Shown here: positions 10,721 through 20,956 of the stretch, piece by piece
Numbering within the stretch: the first letter of the stretch is position 1
Layout of the letters: every line of letters begins with the position of its first letter
Origin: an uncultured Bacteroidales bacterium
Lineage (GTDB): Bacteria > Bacteroidota > Bacteroidia > Bacteroidales > Bacteroidaceae
Direction: 5' to 3'
Assembly: GCA_902766625.1 (NCBI GenBank)
Contig: CACXEH010000107.1
Coordinates: forward strand, 1 to 50,452
Length of the DNA stretch: 50,452 bases
Notes under the pieces: model-generated
Databases searched by the model: none
Seen by the model: only the letters and a program-made list of their open reading frames with translations
Told to the model about the DNA's origin: nothing
Position numbers and translations under genes: made by a program

Positions 10721-11647
10721 TTATTTTATAAGTTTGTTGTCTTGTATTAATTTCCTAACCACATTATCCAGCAGACCGTTGATGTATGATGAGTTTTTAG
10801 GGTCGCTGTATGCTTTGGCGATATTGATGTATTCGTTAAAAGAGACACTGAGCTTGATTTCCGGGAAATTGATGATTTCTGCCAGCGCGGTAACCATGAT
10901 GACTACGTCCATGATAGGCAGTCGGTCGAGTGTCCAGTTGTGTGTGTTGCGCGAAATGAGGTCCTCATATTCCGATCTGTTCAACAGCGCTTTCTCGAAG
11001 AGGCCTTTGGCAAATTTCCAATCCTCTTCGTTGTTGTATGCTTCCAGTAAAGGCTGGTTCGCGCCATTCTCTTCCTTGAAACGGTTAAGAGTCTTCAGTA
11101 CAAAAGTATCTACGATAAACTTATCGTCATTCCAGTAGATGCTCCATTCTTCCACGGCATTCTCCAGAGACTCGTTGTCACAAATGTATTTCTTGTAGAT
11201 CTTGCGCCAGAGATTTTTGTCAGCCTCATAACTGTCCTCTTCGCTCTCCATGTATTCCTTGTATGTCTCACTGCTTGTGATAATCTTATATAAGGATTGG
11301 ATTTCGGCTTCCGCTTCCGTCCATTTGTGGTTTTTCTTATTGTCGGCAAATTTGTTGAGTTCTATGTTTTCGGACAACTGAGCTGCCAGGCGGTTATTTA
11401 TGAAACGCGGATTTGGAAGATTGCCCTCACCCAGACTTTGCATACGGGTATATGATGACTCATAGTACTCTCGTGCCAAATCTGTGATTTCAGGTATAAT
11501 CAGCAAGAGGTAATGGTATAAATCGTAAGCCTTGTTCAGACTAAAGGATAACTCGTCAACGGCTTGTTCTAACGACTTGCCCGGATTTTTAAAGTTGGTG
11601 TACACCAATTGAACAACCTTTAATCTGATCAATTCTCTATTTATCAT
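10721..11647 (-). CDS. nusB: Transcription antitermination factor NusB (long Bacteroidetes form)
   Basis: The 308-residue product starts MINRELIRLKVVQLVY, the usual NusB opening. The C-terminal half carries NHWTLDRLPIMDVVIMVTAL and the INFPEIKLSVSFNEYINIAK stretch with the KAYSDPKNSSYINGLLDNV end typical of NusB. Proteobacterial NusB has about 140 residues; Bacteroidetes versions are about 300 because of a long N-terminal helical region, as seen here. NusB binds boxA RNA with NusE and supports rRNA antitermination. First gene of nusB-yajC-ybbR-coaE. Confidence 0.92.
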   Translation of the reverse strand: MINRELIRLKVVQLVYTNFKNPGKSLEQAVDELSFSLNKAYDLYHYLLLIIPEITDLAREYYESSYTRMQSLGEGNLPNPRFINNRLAAQLSENIELNKFADNKKNHKWTEAEAEIQSLYKIITSSETYKEYMESEEDSYEADKNLWRKIYKKYICDNESLENAVEEWSIYWNDDKFIVDTFVLKTLNRFKEENGANQPLLEAYNNEEDWKFAKGLFEKALLNRSEYEDLISRNTHNWTLDRLPIMDVVIMVTALAEIINFPEIKLSVSFNEYINIAKAYSDPKNSSYINGLLDNVVRKLIQDNKLIK

Positions 11648-11686
11648 AATAATGTTGGTTTTTTAATCTACGCGAAGATCGTTATG

Positions 11687-11694
11687 CAAAAGTA
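11687..11694 (-). promoter_or_regulatory. Bacteroidetes -7 box for the nusB operon
   Basis: Minus-strand TACTTTTG fits TAnnTTTG, about 40 bases before the nusB ATG at 11647. Bases 11695-11849 hold no other recognised element. Confidence 0.55.
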
Positions 11695-11849
11695 ACCATT
11701 TTAATTTATTATACAATCCTCGGAGAGGTATTATTTAACAAAAAACATCTCATTAGGTGAAAAAAGAAAGGATTTCTTTCTTCTACCTTTAGTCTGGAAG
11801 GTAAATGTGTATTATTACGCTGCCTTTTACCAGTTGTCCGTATGGCGTC

Positions 11850-12512
11850 CTACTCCTTGGATCCGTAGCACAAATCGCCAGCGTCGCCAAGTCCGGGAAC
11901 GATGTATTTGTGCTCATTCAGTTCAGGGTCGATGGCGGCACACCATATTGTGGTCTTGTCTTCAGGGAATATCGACTTGATGTAATCGGTAGCCTGCTGC
12001 GTGGCGATGATACATGCCACGTGTATATGTGCCGGGGTGCCCTTGGAGAGAAAGGCCTGATATCCCAATTCCATACTTTCTCCTGTGGCAAGCATGGGAT
12101 CCGCAATAATCAGTGTCTTGTTGGTGATAGCAGGCGATGCCAGATATTCCACATGTACTGCGATTTCGGTACAGTTCTCGTTGGTGTAACTGCGATATGC
12201 GCTGACAAAAGCATTGTTGGCATGGTCAAACACATCCAGAAAACCTTCGTGGAACGGCAGTCCTGCGCGGAGAATAGTGGCGATGACGATGTCGTTTTCA
12301 TCGGGCAAGTTGATGGTAGAAACGCCTAAAGGGGTCTGAATGTCTTGTGCGGAATACTGTAAAGTCTTGCTTAACTCGTATGCCATGACATGACCGATGC
12401 GTTTGACGTTATTACGAAAAAGGAGACGGTTACCTTGATAATTCTTATTGCGGATTTCAGCTAAATACTTATTTAAAATTGTATTCTGCTCGCTAAGGTT
12501 TATGAGTTGCAT
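11850..12512 (-). CDS. upp: Uracil phosphoribosyltransferase
   Basis: It salvages uracil with PRPP to make UMP. The 220-residue protein contains the PRPP-binding loop IIADPMLATGESM and typical ILRAGLPFHEGF, EYLASPAIT and VPGLGDAGDLCYGSK stretches. The ATG at 12512 (MQLINLSEQN) is chosen because the frame's 60-residue upstream extension crosses the promoter at 12537-12544 and has no family similarity. It is transcribed divergently from groES. Confidence 0.95.
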   Translation of the reverse strand: MQLINLSEQNTILNKYLAEIRNKNYQGNRLLFRNNVKRIGHVMAYELSKTLQYSAQDIQTPLGVSTINLPDENDIVIATILRAGLPFHEGFLDVFDHANNAFVSAYRSYTNENCTEIAVHVEYLASPAITNKTLIIADPMLATGESMELGYQAFLSKGTPAHIHVACIIATQQATDYIKSIFPEDKTTIWCAAIDPELNEHKYIVPGLGDAGDLCYGSKE

Positions 12513-12536
12513 CCTAAAATTGTGTTGTTGATATTG

Positions 12537-12544
12537 CAAAACTA
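12537..12544 (-). promoter_or_regulatory. Bacteroidetes -7 box for upp
   Basis: Minus-strand TAGTTTTG fits TAnnTTTG and sits 24 bases before the upp ATG at 12512, which fixes the short start. Confidence 0.6.
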
Positions 12545-12708
12545 AGAAAAATATTTTAAATTCGGATGATATGGTGTCATGGTATTGGCAATTTGTGTGT
12601 TTTTGTCTGGTTGGATCCTTTTTTCTGATATTTGGCACGTTTTTTGTTTCTGTGATATGTGACATTGTTTGTCGAATAAAGATAAGTAACATTAAAATAT
12701 TAACTAAA

Positions 12709-12981
12709 ATGAAAATTCAACCATTAGCAGACAGAGTTCTGATTTCTCCAAAGGCAGCTGAGGAGAAGACTGCGGGCGGTATCATTATTCCTGATACAGC
12801 CAAAGAAAAACCTCTCGAGGGTACTGTTGTTGCAGTAGGCGAGGGTAAGAGTGATGAAAAAATGATTTTGAAGAAAGGCGACAAGGTGCTTTATGGCAAA
12901 TATGCCGGCACTGAGTTGGAGTATGATGGAGAGAAATATCTTATCATGCGTCAGAGCGATGTTGTCGCAATCTTAAAATAA
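12709..12981 (+). CDS. groES: Co-chaperonin GroES
   Basis: The 90-residue protein starts [15 protein letters not shown] and has the mobile loop region [18 protein letters not shown], then [26 protein letters not shown]. It caps the GroEL ring during folding. The open frame reaches further upstream (12571) but the added 46 residues are hydrophobic and non-conserved, so ATG 12709 is the start. groEL follows 30 bases later. I see no CIRCE-type inverted repeat upstream; ATTGTTTG at 12664-12671 resembles a -7 box but lacks the first T. Confidence 0.97.
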   Translation: MKIQPLADRVLISPKAAEEKTAGGIIIPDTAKEKPLEGTVVAVGEGKSDEKMILKKGDKVLYGKYAGTELEYDGEKYLIMRQSDVVAILK

Positions 12982-13008
12982 TCAGTTTAACAAATCTAAA
13001 TCTTTTGA

Positions 13009-14637
<1,629 letters not shown>

Positions 14638-14662
14638 AAATCACGTTCAATAATAAATAATT

Positions 14663-14700
14663 AAAGGGTAATTCTTGAATGAATTGCCCTTTTTTTGTTT
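14663..14700 (+). terminator. Terminator after groEL
   Basis: A 12-bp stem (14663-14674 with 14681-14692, one G-U pair) with a six-base loop runs into TTTTTTG. Confidence 0.9.
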
Positions 14701-14742
14701 GAAAAACGCAGGCATACGGGGTCTTGTTCCTTCTATAATGAG

Positions 14743-14750
14743 TAACTTTG
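14743..14750 (+). promoter_or_regulatory. Bacteroidetes -7 box for the queA-type gene
   Basis: TAACTTTG fits TAnnTTTG, with a TTG at 14724-14726 at about the right distance for a -33 element. The ATG at 14768 follows 17 bases later, so the leader is only about 10 nt. Confidence 0.6.
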
Positions 14751-14767
14751 CCCCAGAATTTCAGAAT

Positions 14768-15988
14768 ATGGAAGATAGTACCAAGCATATACATATCAGC
14801 GATTATGATTATAATCTTCCCGAAGAACGTATAGCGAAACATCCCAAAGCCGTGCGCGACCATTCTAAACTATTGGTTTATGATAAGGGTAAGATAAGCC
14901 ACACTTTGTTTTCCGATGTCACGTCGTTCTTGCCGGAAGATAGTCTGATTATATTCAATAATACAAAGGTTATTCAGGCGCGCCTGCACTTCAGGAAGGA
15001 GACTGGCGCACTGATTGAGATATTTTGTCTGGAGCCCTGGCAGCCTAAAAGCTATGAGTGCATTTTCAGTCAAAAGAAGAGATGCGAATGGCTTTGCCTG
15101 ATAGGCAACCGCAAGAAGTGGAAGGAAGGCATACTGAGCCGTAAGCTCACGGCTGACGGTAAGTCGCTGACTCTGTCGGCAGAACGGGTCGGTGTTTCGG
15201 ACAACAGTGACATTATCCGTTTCAGTTGGGACGATGAAAATGTGACCTTCTCTGAAATTTTGTCGCTGGTCGGCGAACTGCCTATACCGCCTTACCTGAA
15301 CAGGGCGACGGAGGAAAGTGACAAAAGGGATTACCAGACAGTTTATTCCAAAATAGATGGCAGTGTCGCTGCCCCTACGGCAGGCCTGCATTTCACGGAG
15401 CATGTCTTGGCCCAGATAGATGCCCGGCATATAGAGCGCAATGAGATAACGCTCCATGTCGGTGCCGGTACGTTCAAGCCGGTAAAGACAGAGAGCATTG
15501 AGGACCATGAAATGCATTCGGAGTATATCTTTGTTCCGTTGCAAACCATTGACGCTTTGATGCGTCATAACGGAGAGTGTACTTGTGTGGGCACCACGTC
15601 GGTGCGGACGATTGAAAGTTTGTATTATATCGGGTTAAATATTATAAACCATCCCGATATATCTGAGGAGGGGCTGAAGGTGGAGCAGTGGCAGCCTTAT
15701 GCCGGAACGGCCAGTGTCAGTGAGATGGATGCCCTGAAAGCAATAAGGGATTATATGGTCCGTCATCAGTTGCAGGCATTGCATACGAGTACGCAGATTA
15801 TTATCGCACCGGGCTACAGATATCATTTCGTCAAGCGGCTGATAACAAACTTCCACATGCCTAAAAGTACCCTCTTGCTTCTAGTGTCGGCTTTTATCGG
15901 TGAGGATTGGCGCAAGGTTTACCAGTACGCTTTGGATAACGATTTCCGTTTCTTGAGTTATGGAGACAGTTCTATTTTGATTCCCTGA
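14768..15988 (+). CDS. queA: QueA-type S-adenosylmethionine:tRNA ribosyltransferase-isomerase (long form)
   Basis: QueA transfers the ribosyl moiety of SAM to 7-aminomethyl-deazaguanine in tRNA to make epoxyqueuosine. The 406-residue product has the family signatures DYDYNLPEERIAKHP, FNNTKVIQARL, the SKIDGSVAAPTAGLHFTE segment, HVGAGTFKPV and the C-terminal ITNFHMPKSTLLLLVSAFIG. It is about 50 residues longer than E. coli QueA; as I recall, Bacteroidetes often carry both a short and a long QueA paralogue and this is the long type, so the exact substrate is less certain than the fold. ATG 14768 was chosen from the promoter at 14743-14750. The Nudix gene follows after six bases. Confidence 0.8.
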   Translation: MEDSTKHIHISDYDYNLPEERIAKHPKAVRDHSKLLVYDKGKISHTLFSDVTSFLPEDSLIIFNNTKVIQARLHFRKETGALIEIFCLEPWQPKSYECIFSQKKRCEWLCLIGNRKKWKEGILSRKLTADGKSLTLSAERVGVSDNSDIIRFSWDDENVTFSEILSLVGELPIPPYLNRATEESDKRDYQTVYSKIDGSVAAPTAGLHFTEHVLAQIDARHIERNEITLHVGAGTFKPVKTESIEDHEMHSEYIFVPLQTIDALMRHNGECTCVGTTSVRTIESLYYIGLNIINHPDISEEGLKVEQWQPYAGTASVSEMDALKAIRDYMVRHQLQALHTSTQIIIAPGYRYHFVKRLITNFHMPKSTLLLLVSAFIGEDWRKVYQYALDNDFRFLSYGDSSILIP

Positions 15989-15994
15989 TGTTAT

Positions 15995-16495
15995 ATGGTA
16001 GATTCACAGGATAGTTTTGTGCCCCAAATTGATGAAAACGGCTGCGTCATCGGTAAGATGACACGGGGCGAGGCGCATAGCGGAAGCCGGTTGTTGCATC
16101 CAGTGGTCCACCTCCATGTGTTTAACAGCAAAGGCGAGGTTTATCTTCAGAAAAGGCCTGACTGGAAGGATATCCAGCCCGGTAAATGGGATACGTCGGT
16201 AGGCGGTCACGTTGACTATGGGGAAGATATCCCTACTGCCCTCCGTCGGGAGGTGAGAGAGGAGTTGGGCATAACTGATTATGTGCCGAAGGAGGTGACT
16301 CACTATGTATATGATTCGCGCAAAGAGCGTGAGATGGTCTATGTGTATAGTACGGTATACGATAAACCTATACATCCTGATGCCGTGGAATTATCTGACG
16401 GCAGATTTTGGTCAATGCAGGAGGTCAAGATGAATATAGGCCAGGGGATATTTACTCCTAACTTTGAAGAGGAGTTCCAGAAATATTTTTTATAA
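15995..16495 (+). CDS. Nudix hydrolase
   Basis: The 166-residue protein contains a complete Nudix box: GHVDYGEDIPTALRREVREE plus LGI, which fits GX5EX7REUXEEXGU. The opening (FVPQIDENGCVIGKMTRGEAH, HPVVHLHVFNSKGEVYLQKR) resembles the YfcD/IPP-isomerase-like Nudix branch. The natural substrate cannot be read from the sequence. It is cotranscribed with the QueA-type gene. No terminator was recognised after it; instead a 21-bp palindrome array starts at 16581. Confidence 0.88.
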   Translation: MVDSQDSFVPQIDENGCVIGKMTRGEAHSGSRLLHPVVHLHVFNSKGEVYLQKRPDWKDIQPGKWDTSVGGHVDYGEDIPTALRREVREELGITDYVPKEVTHYVYDSRKEREMVYVYSTVYDKPIHPDAVELSDGRFWSMQEVKMNIGQGIFTPNFEEEFQKYFL

Positions 16496-16580
16496 AAAGC
16501 AGTCAGTGTAATTGTTTCTCTTGGATGCTTTGCATATGCAAAGTCTGCAAGAGTGCATTGCTCATACCGATAAGTTGTCG

Positions 16581-16664
16581 GTTCCATAGGCTGGAATGTA
16601 TGTTCCAGCCTATGGAATGTGCGTTCCGTGTCATGGAATCTATATTCCAGCCTTTGGAACATAA
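16581..16664. repeat. Array A: four 21-bp palindromic units
   Basis: Units start at 16581, 16602, 16623 and 16644 with an exact period of 21. Each has the form R-TTCCA, five bases, TGGAA, five bases (third unit: TTCCG). Both within units (TTCCA/TGGAA) and across unit borders (TGGAA/TTCCA) the arms are inverted repeats. The same architecture occurs at 33227 and 49524. The array sits between the converging Nudix gene and the amidotransferase-like gene. A plus-strand ORF (16525-16689, 54 codons) reads through it as F-[HQR]-x-[LM]-E heptads; I do not call it a gene. Confidence 0.9.
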
Positions 16665-16707
16665 AACTTGTAAGGACGAAATGAGATGTTGAGCGACATC
16701 AATGTCA

Positions 16708-18006
16708 TCAATAGTCTATTCTGATAGTGTACGGCACACCGTTCAGTACGTCTGTTCTACCTGTGTATTGTACGCCGTATTTTGTCTGCATGGCATCCAC
16801 GCTGGTGTCGCAATATACAGACACATACCATGTTCCACTCTGTGGTTGATCTATCTCAATGGTTTTGTCTACGCCGAAAGTCAGGTCCTGGACATCCGAC
16901 TCGCCTTTGAAGGCGAAGCCGTCTTTTCGTGCAAGAAGGTAGAGATCATAGTTGGTGTAACCTGGTACGGAGGCGAGGGTTATGGTGACTTTTTCGGTAT
17001 GCTTGGGTATTTTGAATGTGAAATGGTGATATTGTTTGTCGCCTATCTTTGTATAGTCAGGCATACCGTCGTGCGTGTTTTTGTTCATCGTCCGTACCGA
17101 TCCGTTTTGCAGGTCCGCTTTGATTTTGGCAATGCCGTTACCGTCCATGGCATAGCGCAGCATGGCGCTCATAAGGTGCAGCCGTTCTCCCTTTGTTATC
17201 GCTTCGGGGTGTGAGCCGCACATGACGGCACGTCCTGCTGAGGCGTAAGGCTTGTATGCCCAGATGCCGGGCTCACCGCCGATGGCACGCTCCAGTTGCA
17301 TGGTGTCGGTCTCGTATGTGGCGAGTACCTCGGTTTCCTGTGGATAGTTAAAACTGGTGTAAGCATGGTTTCCAAGATTGTGGCGCATGCTGTCTATGTG
17401 GAGGTCGCCCCCGAAGTCATAATAGCGCAGCAGCGGGGAGTCCCCCGGTATGTTCATGCCTGTATAGGTCTTAGCCAATTCGGTGCGGCGGATTACACCG
17501 GGCCATATACCGAAATAGTATTCTTGAGACTGGAAATGTGTGTCCTTCCAAATTCCTGTGCTTGACAGCGCTGAACCAGCGCAAGTACCGACATAACTGC
17601 CGCCGTTGGCGACAAACTGCTTGATGCGCTCTATGCCGGTGTGTCCCAGTGACTCGCCGTGACTGAACGAACTGCCGCCGTTGACATATAGCACCCTGAA
17701 GCGAGGGGCTCCGTCAGGGTAGAGCAAAATGCCGTTTTCATCCATTTCGGAACCTTCTATGAGTTGCTTCTGCAACATGGAGTCGATGGCTGTTATTACG
17801 TCACCATCTTCACCTTTGGCAGAGATGAAACTTTCCATGGATAAACCCAGGTAGCGCACTGCCGGAAGGTCGGAGCGTGAGGTGACGCGTATGCCGCTGT
17901 CGTTGAATACGTCTTTGTAATAACCCTTGGAGCAGGGTTGCGCAAGGGAATATATCGGCGCAAGTATAGCAGTGAGTGCCAGATTCAAATAAATTCTGTA
18001 TTGCAT
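16708..18006 (-). CDS. Exported class-I glutamine-amidotransferase-like (BPL_N) protein with C-terminal PPC-like domain
   Basis: The 432-residue protein has a signal peptide (LALTAILAPIYSLAQ). Residues about 50-290 form a class I amidotransferase-like fold similar to the N-terminal domain of eukaryotic biotin-protein ligase: NGGSSFSHG, then ANGGSYVGTCAGSALSS with the nucleophile-elbow Cys, and GSHPE as a possible His-Glu part of a triad. Residues about 320-415 (KVTITLASVPGYTNYDLYLL...GTWYVSVY) look like a bacterial pre-peptidase C-terminal beta-sandwich. It is probably a secreted hydrolase or carbohydrate-/peptide-binding protein; the substrate is unknown. It follows rpoD, but a terminator separates them. 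Confidence 0.7.
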   Translation of the reverse strand: MQYRIYLNLALTAILAPIYSLAQPCSKGYYKDVFNDSGIRVTSRSDLPAVRYLGLSMESFISAKGEDGDVITAIDSMLQKQLIEGSEMDENGILLYPDGAPRFRVLYVNGGSSFSHGESLGHTGIERIKQFVANGGSYVGTCAGSALSSTGIWKDTHFQSQEYYFGIWPGVIRRTELAKTYTGMNIPGDSPLLRYYDFGGDLHIDSMRHNLGNHAYTSFNYPQETEVLATYETDTMQLERAIGGEPGIWAYKPYASAGRAVMCGSHPEAITKGERLHLMSAMLRYAMDGNGIAKIKADLQNGSVRTMNKNTHDGMPDYTKIGDKQYHHFTFKIPKHTEKVTITLASVPGYTNYDLYLLARKDGFAFKGESDVQDLTFGVDKTIEIDQPQSGTWYVSVYCDTSVDAMQTKYGVQYTGRTDVLNGVPYTIRIDY

Positions 18007-18071
18007 ATATAGATACTTAAAGGGTGGCTCTGTTTGGCTGATGCATGCTTCATGCAGATTGTAAAGTTAAC

Positions 18072-18110
18072 AAAAAAATCGGACAATGAGTGAAAACATC
18101 TCATTGCCCG
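18072..18110 (-). terminator. Terminator after rpoD
   Basis: On the minus strand CGGGCAATGAG (18110-18100) pairs with CTCATTGTCCG (18090-18080), with one G-U pair and a nine-base loop, followed by ATTTTTTTG. Confidence 0.85.
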
Positions 18111-18155
18111 AGAAAAAATATGTATTTTAAAACTTAAATGTCGTTTTGACGCCGT

Positions 18156-19016
18156 TTAGAAGTATTTTTTCAATACGTTAATTTCCTGATTGTCGCGCAG
18201 GCGGCGCAAAGCACGCTCCTTAATCTGACGTACACGCTCACGCGTGAGATTCAGTTTGTTGGCAACTTCTTCAGCCGTCATCTCAGGACAGCCGAAGAGT
18301 CCGAAAATCATAATCAGCACTTTTTGCTCGCGCTCTGCCAGAAAACCTAATGCTGTGCCCAGGTCGGCATCGAGTGACTCTCTTTCCATCTTGATGTCCG
18401 TAGGGTCCTGGTTCTCGTCCTGCATGGTGTCTATCATCGCACTGGAATCATCGTTTTGCAGCGGTGCGTCGACAGAGACTTTCTTTCCGTTGCTTCCAAG
18501 TGCGTCGGCGATTTTCAACTCAGGCTCTTTCATTAATTCAGACAGCTCCTCGATAGACGCCTGACGCTCATACTTTTGCTCAAAATTTGTCTTAGCTTTG
18601 CTCAACTTGCTTTGGAAACCGACCTGATTCAGAGGCATGCGAACGATGCGGCTTTGCTCTGAAATGGCCTGCAATATACTCTGGCGGATCCACCAGACGG
18701 CATATGATATGAACTTAAAACCACGTGTCTCGTCAAATTTGCGTGCGGCTTTTATCAGCCCCATATTACCCTCGTTGATGAGGTCATTGAGTGACAAGCC
18801 TTGGTTCTGGTACTGTTTAGCAACACTGACTACGAAACGCAAATTGGCGCATACCAATCTCTCCAAAGCGCGCTCATCGCCTTTATGAATGCGCTGTGCA
18901 AGTTCCACTTCTTCGTCTGTCGTAATGAGGTCCTCACGACCTATTTCAACCAAATACTTGTCCAATGCGGCACTTGCGCGGTTGGTGATACTTTGTGTGA
19001 TTTTTAATTGACGCAT
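18156..19016 (-). CDS. rpoD: Primary (housekeeping) sigma factor, Bacteroidetes type
   Basis: The 286-residue sigma-70 protein lacks region 1.1, as is usual in Bacteroidetes, and starts with MRQLKITQSITNRAS. Region 1.2/2 shows ALDKYLVEIGRE, ANLRFVVSVAKQYQNQGL, DLINEGNMGLIKAARKFD and FISYAVWWIRQSILQAI. Region 3 (QVGFQSKLSKAK) and region 4 with the helix-turn-helix NLTRERVRQIKERALRRLR follow. This factor would read the TAnnTTTG promoters seen throughout the window. Its gene is divergent from the AraC-type gene. Confidence 0.96.
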   Translation of the reverse strand: MRQLKITQSITNRASAALDKYLVEIGREDLITTDEEVELAQRIHKGDERALERLVCANLRFVVSVAKQYQNQGLSLNDLINEGNMGLIKAARKFDETRGFKFISYAVWWIRQSILQAISEQSRIVRMPLNQVGFQSKLSKAKTNFEQKYERQASIEELSELMKEPELKIADALGSNGKKVSVDAPLQNDDSSAMIDTMQDENQDPTDIKMERESLDADLGTALGFLAEREQKVLIMIFGLFGCPEMTAEEVANKLNLTRERVRQIKERALRRLRDNQEINVLKKYF

Positions 19017-19090
19017 AGGTAATAAATATTTATTATTCTCTCATTTAAAAGTATGTTTCAATATAAATCTTTTCAAAATAAAAAATGTTG

Positions 19091-19098
19091 TATCTTTG
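19091..19098 (+). promoter_or_regulatory. Bacteroidetes -7 box for the AraC-type gene
   Basis: TATCTTTG fits TAnnTTTG and predicts a leader of about 40 nt to the ATG at 19146. Confidence 0.55.
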
Positions 19099-19145
19099 CA
19101 TATCAATGTTTTATATTGCCATAAATCTTATTTTTTTTAGAATTA

Positions 19146-19964
19146 ATGGAGAGAGAGAAGGGAATAATACTCAACAGGATATTTAATCCCATGCAAGGTG
19201 ACAGCCTGAAGGATTATTATGAATTGGATATTATTGAACACGGCAGTGCGGAGATTTTTTATGGCAATGGTGCCATGCGGTTTTGCCCTCATGCCGTGTT
19301 CCTTGCTGTGAGCGATAGGTCACTGGTCATCAAACCTGCAAATGCACAAGAAGGCCTGTCCATATTACAGATAAGGTTTCACAAAGATATGTTTGCGCCG
19401 TCATTGCTCCGATTGAGTGAGATGCAGAGGGTCAGATTATTGTTGGGTCATGCCGACGAGGGGCTTTATAGCGAAAGTGAGGAAGTGTATGAGCATTTGT
19501 ATGCTATGTCAGGACAGGTTGGTGCTGAGAATGTAATGGAGAACTTTATGTCTGTGTATGGCATGATGATTTACTTGTCTGAGAGGAATGCCATGAAAAT
19601 GTTTCCTTCCAAAAAACCAGGACATGTGTATATTGGTGTGCCGCGGGATGCTGTGGTGAGAAAGATAGATCAGTATATGAGTGAGCATCTTTCGCAACCC
19701 TTCCGGTTGTCTGACATAGCGCGTATAGCAGGTTTGACGGTGACGTCCCTGTGCCGGTATTACAAGAAAAATACGGGTTATACGCCTCTTGTCCATATGA
19801 ATCAGCTGAGATTGCAGAAAGCATGTGAACTCCTTGAGCAGACAGATATGACGGTGAAAGAAATAACGCATGAGTGCGGGTACACAGATACTAATTTCTT
19901 CTTTAAGTTGTTTAAGCGGGAACTCGGCATGACTCCCGTCCAGTTCCGTCGGCGTAAGCAATAA
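19146..19964 (+). CDS. AraC-family transcriptional regulator
   Basis: The 272-residue protein has an N-terminal sensor-like domain (about 1-160; FCPHAVFLAVSDRSLVIKP resembles a cupin-type ligand domain) and a C-terminal double helix-turn-helix (about 172-270): PFRLSDIARIAGLTVTSLCR and TVKEITHECGYTDTNFFFKL followed by FKRELGMTPVQFRR. No signal peptide or membrane segment is present. No obvious target gene is adjacent; it stands alone between rpoD (divergent) and the tRNA-Lys terminator. The effector is unknown. Confidence 0.88.
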   Translation: MEREKGIILNRIFNPMQGDSLKDYYELDIIEHGSAEIFYGNGAMRFCPHAVFLAVSDRSLVIKPANAQEGLSILQIRFHKDMFAPSLLRLSEMQRVRLLLGHADEGLYSESEEVYEHLYAMSGQVGAENVMENFMSVYGMMIYLSERNAMKMFPSKKPGHVYIGVPRDAVVRKIDQYMSEHLSQPFRLSDIARIAGLTVTSLCRYYKKNTGYTPLVHMNQLRLQKACELLEQTDMTVKEITHECGYTDTNFFFKLFKRELGMTPVQFRRRKQ

Positions 19965-19997
19965 AAAAGCCTCTTTACATGCTTGTAAAGAGGCTTT
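19961..19997 (-). terminator. Terminator for tRNA-Lys (minus strand)
   Basis: A perfect 14-bp stem pairs 19966-19979 with 19984-19997 over a four-base loop. The U-run follows on the minus strand (CTTTTTTATT), so it ends the tRNA transcript; on the plus strand the hairpin also lies directly after the AraC-type stop but lacks a T-run. Confidence 0.88.
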
Positions 19998-20001
19998 CGT
20001 G

Positions 20002-20074
20002 TACACCCTTAGGGGCTCGAACCCTAGACCCACTGATTAAGAGTCAGTTGCTCTACCAACTGAGCTAAGGGTGC
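20002..20074 (-). tRNA. tRNA-Lys (anticodon CTT)
   Basis: The 73-nt cloverleaf pairs acceptor arms GCACCCT and AGGGTGT, with D stem GCTC/GAGC, anticodon loop CTCTTAA (anticodon CTT) closed by ACTGA/TCAGT, T stem TAGGG/CCCTA with loop TTCGAGC, and discriminator A. CCA is not encoded. Confidence 0.96.
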
Positions 20075-20093
20075 ATTGCTTTGTTTGCGAGTG

Positions 20094-20101
20094 CAAAATT
20101 A
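20094..20101 (-). promoter_or_regulatory. Bacteroidetes -7 box for tRNA-Lys
   Basis: Minus-strand TAATTTTG fits TAnnTTTG, 20 bases before the mature tRNA 5' end at 20074. Confidence 0.55.
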
Positions 20102-20138
20102 CATTTTTTATCAATATGTACCAAACAATTTTGATAAA

Positions 20139-20948
20139 TTATTTTGACAAATTAAAAAAACCTGTTGGCGAAGTGCGGTTAAGTGGCACTATTTCAGGAT
20201 AATCGCTTTCGTTTATTTTATTGCGTTTCAATCCGCTCATAACCTCGTTCAATGCTTTTTGAGGTGTATTGTTGTTTGCGCTGATGTGACACAGCCACAC
20301 ATGTGACAAATGTTTGCAATGGCGGCAGATAGTCTCGGTCGCCTCGTGGTTGGATAAGTGCCCGTTCAGGCTTGAAATGCGTTTTTTCAGCGGATACGGA
20401 TAAGGACCTGTCCGCAACATGTCCTCGTCATAATTAGACTCAATAATCAGGTGGTTTGCCTTCTCAATGAAACTGTCTATCTCGTCGGTCATTGAACCGT
20501 CGTCGGTGACGTGGGCTATACGGACGTCGTTGTATGCAATAAAATAACCCACGTTATCGTTGCTGTCATGGGGCACGGTAAATGGGGTCAGTTCCCATCC
20601 GAGAAAATTGATGGCCTCGTTTTTACGGATGATATTGCGCATGGCGACAGGAATCTTTTGGCAAATGACTGGATTGACGTCAATACCTCTCCATACGCCT
20701 TCTGTAGCGTATATCGGCAGGTTGTATTTCGTGGCAAGGCTGTATGCGCTGCGGATATGGTCAATATGGTCGTGTGTCAGAAAAACGGCTTTGATATTTG
20801 AGAAACTGATGCCATACTCTGTGAAGTATTTCACCAATTTGCGGATACCGATGCCGGCATCAATCAAGAAAGCTCCTTCGCTATTCTGAAAATAGAAGCA
20901 GTTGCCACTGCTGCCACTACCGAGACACAAAAAACTAAATCCGCCCAT
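20139..20948 (-). CDS. YycJ/WalJ-type metallo-beta-lactamase fold hydrolase
   Basis: The 269-residue cytoplasmic protein begins MGGFSFLCLGSGSSGNCFYF, then FLIDAG and FLTHDHIDHI, the metal-binding HxHxDH motif. Later metal/active-site stretches are VPHDSNDNVGYFI, HVTDDG, ESNYDEDML and NGHLSNHEA. These mark the YycJ branch (predicted single-strand exonuclease/phosphodiesterase). The start is placed at 20948 rather than 20981 because a -7 promoter box at 20957-20964 lies between the two; the mRNA may begin at or very near the start codon. Confidence 0.88.
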   Translation of the reverse strand: MGGFSFLCLGSGSSGNCFYFQNSEGAFLIDAGIGIRKLVKYFTEYGISFSNIKAVFLTHDHIDHIRSAYSLATKYNLPIYATEGVWRGIDVNPVICQKIPVAMRNIIRKNEAINFLGWELTPFTVPHDSNDNVGYFIAYNDVRIAHVTDDGSMTDEIDSFIEKANHLIIESNYDEDMLRTGPYPYPLKKRISSLNGHLSNHEATETICRHCKHLSHVWLCHISANNNTPQKALNEVMSGLKRNKINESDYPEIVPLNRTSPTGFFNLSK

Positions 20949-20956
20949 TTCAGCTA

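Noticed and set aside
12571..12708. 46-residue N-terminal extension of GroES
   Set aside because: Non-conserved hydrophobic stretch; GroES starts at [10 protein letters not shown].
16581..16664. CRISPR array
   Set aside because: Units are 21 bp with no variable spacers between them; no cas genes are present in the window.
19966..20074. Possible integration site at tRNA-Lys
   Set aside because: No integrase, no repeated tRNA end and no foreign-looking genes beside it.
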